Source: Thiomicrorhabdus xiamenensis
GTDB lineage: Bacteria > Pseudomonadota > Gammaproteobacteria > Thiomicrospirales > Thiomicrospiraceae
Direction of reading: 5' to 3'
NCBI RefSeq assembly: GCF_013282625.1
Contig: NZ_CP054020.1
Coordinates: 310,001-374,000 of the forward strand
DNA length: 64,000 nt
The position numbers and the translations under genes were made by a program. The notes under the pieces are model-generated. The model saw only the letters and a list, made by a program, of their open reading frames with translations, searched no databases and had not been told where the DNA came from. Shown piece after piece: positions 60,353-64,000 of the stretch (position 1 is its first letter; the number at the start of each line of letters is the position of its first letter).

Positions 60353-61597
60353 ATGAACAGTCTAATCAATGAAGCTGAACTGAAAATGAAAATTCTGTTA
60401 GCGGTTACCGGCGGTATTGCTGCCTATAAATCTCTTGAACTGTGTCGTCAGTTTATTAAAGCGGGTCATCAGGTACAGGTTGTGATGACCGAGAGTGCCA
60501 AAGCGTTTATTCAGCCGCTTAGCTTTCAGGCATTAAGCGGTAGCCCGGTGCGAGACAGCCTGTTTGACGAAACCCAGGAAGCCGGTATGGGGCATATCGA
60601 TCTGGCCCGTTGGGCGGACTGGATTGTGGTGGCGCCTGCCAGCGCCAATACGCTGGCCAAAGTGCGAGCAGGGATGGCGGATAATTTGCTGACCACCTTG
60701 TTACTGGCGACCGATCGCCCGATTTTGATGGCTCCGGCTATGAATCGCCTGATGTGGCAGAATCCGGCGACGCAGGAAAATATTGCGGTTCTGAAACAGC
60801 GCGGAATCCTGTTGATGCCACCGGCGGAAGGAGAACAGGCCTGCGGCGAAGTCGGTGCCGGACGCATGCCGGAAGCGGTCGATATTTTTGCCTATTGGCA
60901 ATCGTTGCTGGCCGAGGAAAACAATGCCACGCCGCTGGCTAATGTTTTCTGGAAAGATAAAAAGCTACTGATTACCGCCGGGCCGACTTTTGAAGATCTG
61001 GATCCGGTGCGTTTTCTCGGAAACCGCAGTTCCGGAAAAATGGGTTTTGCGATTGCCGAGCAGGCGCAGAAACTGGGTGCTCAAGTGACGCTGATTGCCG
61101 GCCCGGTAAACCTGCCGACCCCGCAAGGGGTTGAGCGTATCGATGTGCGTTCCGCCAGACAGATGTTTGCCGCAGTACAGCAGTGCTATGCGCAAAATGC
61201 GATTTTTATCAGTGCCGCTGCGGTAGCCGATTTTGCTTTGGCGCAAAGCAGCGAGCAGAAAATCAAAAAGCAAGCCGGGCAGGAAGGGCTGACGCTGGAG
61301 CTGGTTAAAAACCCGGATATCGTCGCCTGGGTTGCGGAGCAGAAGCCGAAACCGTTTGTGGTCGGATTTGCTGCGGAAACGCAGAATGTCATCGGTTACG
61401 CGCAGGATAAATTGCAGCGAAAGAAACTGGATATGATCTGTGCCAATCAGGTTGGCGAAAATCTGGGTTTCGAGAGCGATGAAAACCGTCTGACGCTGAT
61501 AACCGCAGGTGTTGAGAAAGCGTTGACAACCTCGTCGAAATCGCAGCAGGCTGTCGAGTTACTAGACTATATTGCCGAGGTCATCGAGGCCTCCTGA
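60353..61597 (+). CDS. coaBC: phosphopantothenoylcysteine decarboxylase/synthetase
   Basis: A 414-residue bifunctional Dfp. CoaC half: [32 protein letters not shown] and the Cys of [13 protein letters not shown]. CoaB half: [27 protein letters not shown] (about 206, partial) and IKKQ with [10 protein letters not shown]. Two steps of CoA synthesis. ATG 60353 gives an 11-residue extension; ATG 60386 is the alternative. With coaX and coaD, three of the CoA steps are in this window. Confidence 0.94.
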   Translation: MNSLINEAELKMKILLAVTGGIAAYKSLELCRQFIKAGHQVQVVMTESAKAFIQPLSFQALSGSPVRDSLFDETQEAGMGHIDLARWADWIVVAPASANTLAKVRAGMADNLLTTLLLATDRPILMAPAMNRLMWQNPATQENIAVLKQRGILLMPPAEGEQACGEVGAGRMPEAVDIFAYWQSLLAEENNATPLANVFWKDKKLLITAGPTFEDLDPVRFLGNRSSGKMGFAIAEQAQKLGAQVTLIAGPVNLPTPQGVERIDVRSARQMFAAVQQCYAQNAIFISAAAVADFALAQSSEQKIKKQAGQEGLTLELVKNPDIVAWVAEQKPKPFVVGFAAETQNVIGYAQDKLQRKKLDMICANQVGENLGFESDENRLTLITAGVEKALTTSSKSQQAVELLDYIAEVIEAS

Positions 61598-61605
61598 TCG
61601 TCTGT

Positions 61606-62997
61606 CTAACATTCGACCCAAGTGACCGCCAGACCACCGAGAGAAGTCTCCTTATATTTATGCGACATCTCTTCACCGGTGGTTTTCATGGCGGCAATGC
61701 AGCTGTCCAGCGACATTAGATTTTCCCCTTTCTCGCGCAAAGCAATCGACGCTGCCGTATAAGCTTTGATTGCGCCGAAACCATTACGCTCAATGCACGG
61801 AATCTGTACCAGTCCTTTGACCGGGTCGCAGGTCATGCCCAAATGATGTTCCAGCGCCATCTCCGCCGCCTGTTCAATCTGCTGCGGAGATCCGCCTTTG
61901 GCCGCGCAAAGCCCGGCCGCAGCCATCGCTGAAGCCGAACCTACTTCGCCCTGACAGCCGACTTCCGCACCCGAGATGGAGCTGCGGTGTTTGATCAGGC
62001 CGCCGATTGCCGCAGCGGTCAAAAGAAAGTCCTGAATCTGTCGGTCATCGGCATTTTCATGTTGCACCAGATAATACAGAACTGCCGGGATAACGCCTGC
62101 CGCGCCATTGGTTGGCGCGGTCACCACCATGTGACCGGCGGCATTCTCTTCGTTGACGGCCATTGCATAAGCACACAGCCAATCATTTACATTGGCATTG
62201 CTGTCATGCTTGACGAGCTGCTGATAGAGGTTTTTGGCGCGTCGCTTCACTTTCAACCCGCCCGGCAAGATTCCCTCCGCTTGCAATCCCGATTCCACAC
62301 AGCGCCGCATGGCAAGCCAGATGTGCTGAATTTTCTCATCGATAAACGCTCGAGACAGATGCTGCTGTTCGTTGCGCCGTTTTAATTCGGCAATCGTCAG
62401 CCTGTTGTCTGATGTCATCGTCAGCATCGATTCGGAAGAATTAAACGGGTAAGGCGAGTGTGCGGCCGGTTCGCCCTTTATCGGTGCCTGTATCGAGTCG
62501 ATTTCAGCCAGTGTACTGATGAAACCGCCGCCGATGGAAAAGTAGGTTTCGCTGAACAGGGAGCTGCCTTGTGCATCCAGCGCTTCGATAACCATGGCGT
62601 TCGGATGCTGTGGCAAGGGATTGTCATAATCGAAAACAATGTCCTCCTGCGGATTGAATGCGACGTTCATCGGCTCCAGTGACGCAATCGGTGTCGGGCG
62701 TTCAAGGGTCTGTAGCAATCCGGGGATATCGGTTTCAATCAGATCGGCAGGGTGATAACCGTGGATGCCGAGCAAAACGGCTTTATCGGTTGCATGGCCC
62801 TGTCCGGTAAAGGCCAGCGAACCCTTAAGCAGACAGCGAACACGTGCGACGGTTGCTTGTTCGGAAAGCGTATCTTGTGCCTTCTCATGGCGGGTGAGTT
62901 CGTCGATAAAACGACGCGCAGCAACCATCGGACCCATCGTATGCGAGCTGGAAGGACCGATGCCGATTTTAAAAATGTCGAAAATACTGATAAACAT
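61606..62997 (-). CDS. sdaA: L-serine ammonia-lyase (4Fe-4S)
   Basis: A 463-residue L-serine dehydratase that converts serine to pyruvate and ammonia with a 4Fe-4S cluster. Beta domain with FKIGIGPSSSHTMGPM (about 11-26). Cluster Cys in GCQGEVG (about 343) and in TCDPVKGLVQIPC (about 385). Convergent with coaBC (eight bases between stops). Confidence 0.95.
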   Translation of the reverse strand: MFISIFDIFKIGIGPSSSHTMGPMVAARRFIDELTRHEKAQDTLSEQATVARVRCLLKGSLAFTGQGHATDKAVLLGIHGYHPADLIETDIPGLLQTLERPTPIASLEPMNVAFNPQEDIVFDYDNPLPQHPNAMVIEALDAQGSSLFSETYFSIGGGFISTLAEIDSIQAPIKGEPAAHSPYPFNSSESMLTMTSDNRLTIAELKRRNEQQHLSRAFIDEKIQHIWLAMRRCVESGLQAEGILPGGLKVKRRAKNLYQQLVKHDSNANVNDWLCAYAMAVNEENAAGHMVVTAPTNGAAGVIPAVLYYLVQHENADDRQIQDFLLTAAAIGGLIKHRSSISGAEVGCQGEVGSASAMAAAGLCAAKGGSPQQIEQAAEMALEHHLGMTCDPVKGLVQIPCIERNGFGAIKAYTAASIALREKGENLMSLDSCIAAMKTTGEEMSHKYKETSLGGLAVTWVEC

Positions 62998-63087
62998 AAT
63001 GACCTACCGAAAGAGCCTGCGAATTAACTCATCATACACAGGATAGGAAAAGCACGGATTACGGAAGTTAATGTTGATCATTAAACT

Positions 63088-63127
63088 CTGTCATTGAGAT
63101 GTCGTCAGTTTGTCAAATGAGTGTCAC
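63088..63127 (+). promoter_or_regulatory. Pho-box array upstream of the GT4 gene
   Basis: Four 7-mers at exact 11-bp steps: CTGTCAT (63088-63094), ATGTCGT (63099-63105), TTGTCAA (63110-63116), GTGTCAC (63121-63127), all with the TGTC core of the PhoB consensus. A possible -10 is TAGACT at 63149-63154. The start codon is 57 bases past the array. Confidence 0.7.
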
Positions 63128-63183
63128 CCGCACGGTCGGAGATTTTTCTAGACTGAAACCGGTTGTTTAAGCAGGGAGTTGTC

Positions 63184-64000
63184 ATGCGGGTCTGTCTCTT
63201 TACCGATACATTGGGCGATTTGAACGGCGTATCCCGTTTTATCAGTGATATGGGAACTTTGGCGCTCGAGCATGACTGGCAGCTGCATCTGATCACTTCA
63301 ACAGCCAAGCCTTTGCCGGAATTGGACAATCTCCGTAATCTTCCCGCGAAGATGCGTCTGCCGATGCCGTTTTATCAGGAGTTGGACTTGGTCTGGGCGG
63401 ACAGTCGCCGCATCCGTGCTCTTCTACTCGAACTTAAGCCGGATCTGGTGCATATCTCAACTCCGGGGCCTTTTGGCTGGCAAGCCAAGCGGCAGGCGGA
63501 GAAACTCGGCATTCCGTTGATCGGAACCTATCACACGGATTTCCCGGCTTATATCTATGATCTGACCGGGCTTCACTTTATGAAGCGGCGAACCGATCGG
63601 GTTATGGCCAACTTTTACCGGCCTTTTGAAAAGGTCTTATCGCGTTCAGTCGCCTATACCGAAGTCATGGCGAATGATCTGTATATGGCGCACGAAAAAA
63701 TGGCGGTGATTCGTCCGGGCACGAATCTGCAGAAATTCAATCCGCAGCATGAAGACCGCAGCGTCTGGCAGGATTTCGGCCTGCAGGAAAAGCGTTTAAA
63801 AGTCCTGTATGTCGGGAGGATCAATGTTGAAAAGAACATTCCCTTTCTTTGTGAACTTTGGCAAGCGTTTCAGCAGACATTGATTGCGCGTAGTCTGCCG
63901 CTCAAGGTGGATCTGGTGCTGGTCGGCGAGGGGCGTTATCGTAAATGGACTGATAAGATGCGGCCGTTTCACGGCTATTTTCTAGGTCCAGTGGTCGGCG
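63184..64000 (+). CDS. GT4 glycosyltransferase, 3' end outside window
   Basis: At least 272 residues, cut by the window end. N-terminal Rossmann-like acceptor domain of GT4 enzymes (VCLFTDTLGDLNGVSRFIS), TYHTDFPAYI (about 118-127), and the start of the donor domain at VLYVGRINVEKN (about 210-221). Resembles the glycolipid synthases (SqdX/Agt-like) that glycosylate diacylglycerol. GGGAG lies upstream of the ATG. The Pho-box array suggests phosphate-starvation control. Exact sugar and acceptor unknown. Confidence 0.82.
   Translation, partial: MRVCLFTDTLGDLNGVSRFISDMGTLALEHDWQLHLITSTAKPLPELDNLRNLPAKMRLPMPFYQELDLVWADSRRIRALLLELKPDLVHISTPGPFGWQAKRQAEKLGIPLIGTYHTDFPAYIYDLTGLHFMKRRTDRVMANFYRPFEKVLSRSVAYTEVMANDLYMAHEKMAVIRPGTNLQKFNPQHEDRSVWQDFGLQEKRLKVLYVGRINVEKNIPFLCELWQAFQQTLIARSLPLKVDLVLVGEGRYRKWTDKMRPFHGYFLGPVVG

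Overview
The window is a chromosomal segment of a gammaproteobacterium. The full rRNA operon, the Fpg/CoaD/RsmD/FtsY/FabAB housekeeping set, a flavocytochrome-c-like sulfide oxidation pair and the overall gene repertoire suggest a sulfur-oxidising chemolithoautotroph of the Hydrogenovibrio/Thiomicrospira/Thiomicrorhabdus group. This placement is an inference from gene content; no database search was made.

Layout. 1-8.9 kb: nitroreductase, CBS-domain protein and RDD membrane protein; a selD-selU-pit-DUF47 operon on the minus strand; a complete [FeFe]-hydrogenase with an extra C-terminal domain; a small STAS-like protein. 9-16.9 kb: gltB-gltD (glutamate synthase) and gpmI. 17-22 kb: rhodanese-grxC-secB-gpsA, then trmL, a class 1 pyrD and tyrS. 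22-28 kb: rrn operon in the order 16S, tRNA-Ala, tRNA-Ile, 23S, 5S, with two promoters, boxA sites and long processing stems. 28-31.9 kb: birA-coaX, a single tRNA-Thr, fabA-fabB. 31.9-37.4 kb: SLT lipoprotein, an RMF-like/TM/DUF2914 protein, ftsY and a pair of M16 peptidases. 37.4-44.7 kb: olsF-type ornithine lipid synthase, a LysR regulator, rsmD, coaD, a 1-Cys peroxiredoxin and an HPP protein. 44.8-49.1 kb: modE-modA-modB-modC with a predicted ModE operator. modC and the convergent lipoprotein gene each carry a one-base frameshift in a C4 run. 49-51.3 kb: mutM, small proteins, rpmB-rpmG. 51.6-55.7 kb: PhoX-like lipoprotein and a diheme lipoprotein. 55.8-61.6 kb: radC and coaBC flanking a block with a thioesterase, a Ca-binding-repeat cytochrome/flavoprotein pair and a membrane-anchored LuxR protein. 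61.6-64 kb: sdaA and the start of a GT4 glycosyltransferase running off the window.

How the parts fit. Three separate loci (the phoX-like gene, olsF and the GT4 glycosyltransferase) each have upstream arrays of CTGTCAT-like 7-mers at exact 11-bp intervals, the arrangement of PhoB boxes. Together they suggest a phosphate-starvation programme: phosphate release by PhoX plus replacement of phospholipid by ornithine lipid and glycolipid. The second striking signal is at the end of the rhodanese gene. Two in-frame -1 slippery heptamers, one identical to that of E. coli dnaX, lie next to an open -1 frame leading straight into the glutaredoxin, so a rhodanese-glutaredoxin fusion could be made by frameshifting or polymerase slippage. 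No CRISPR array, prophage or insertion sequence was seen.
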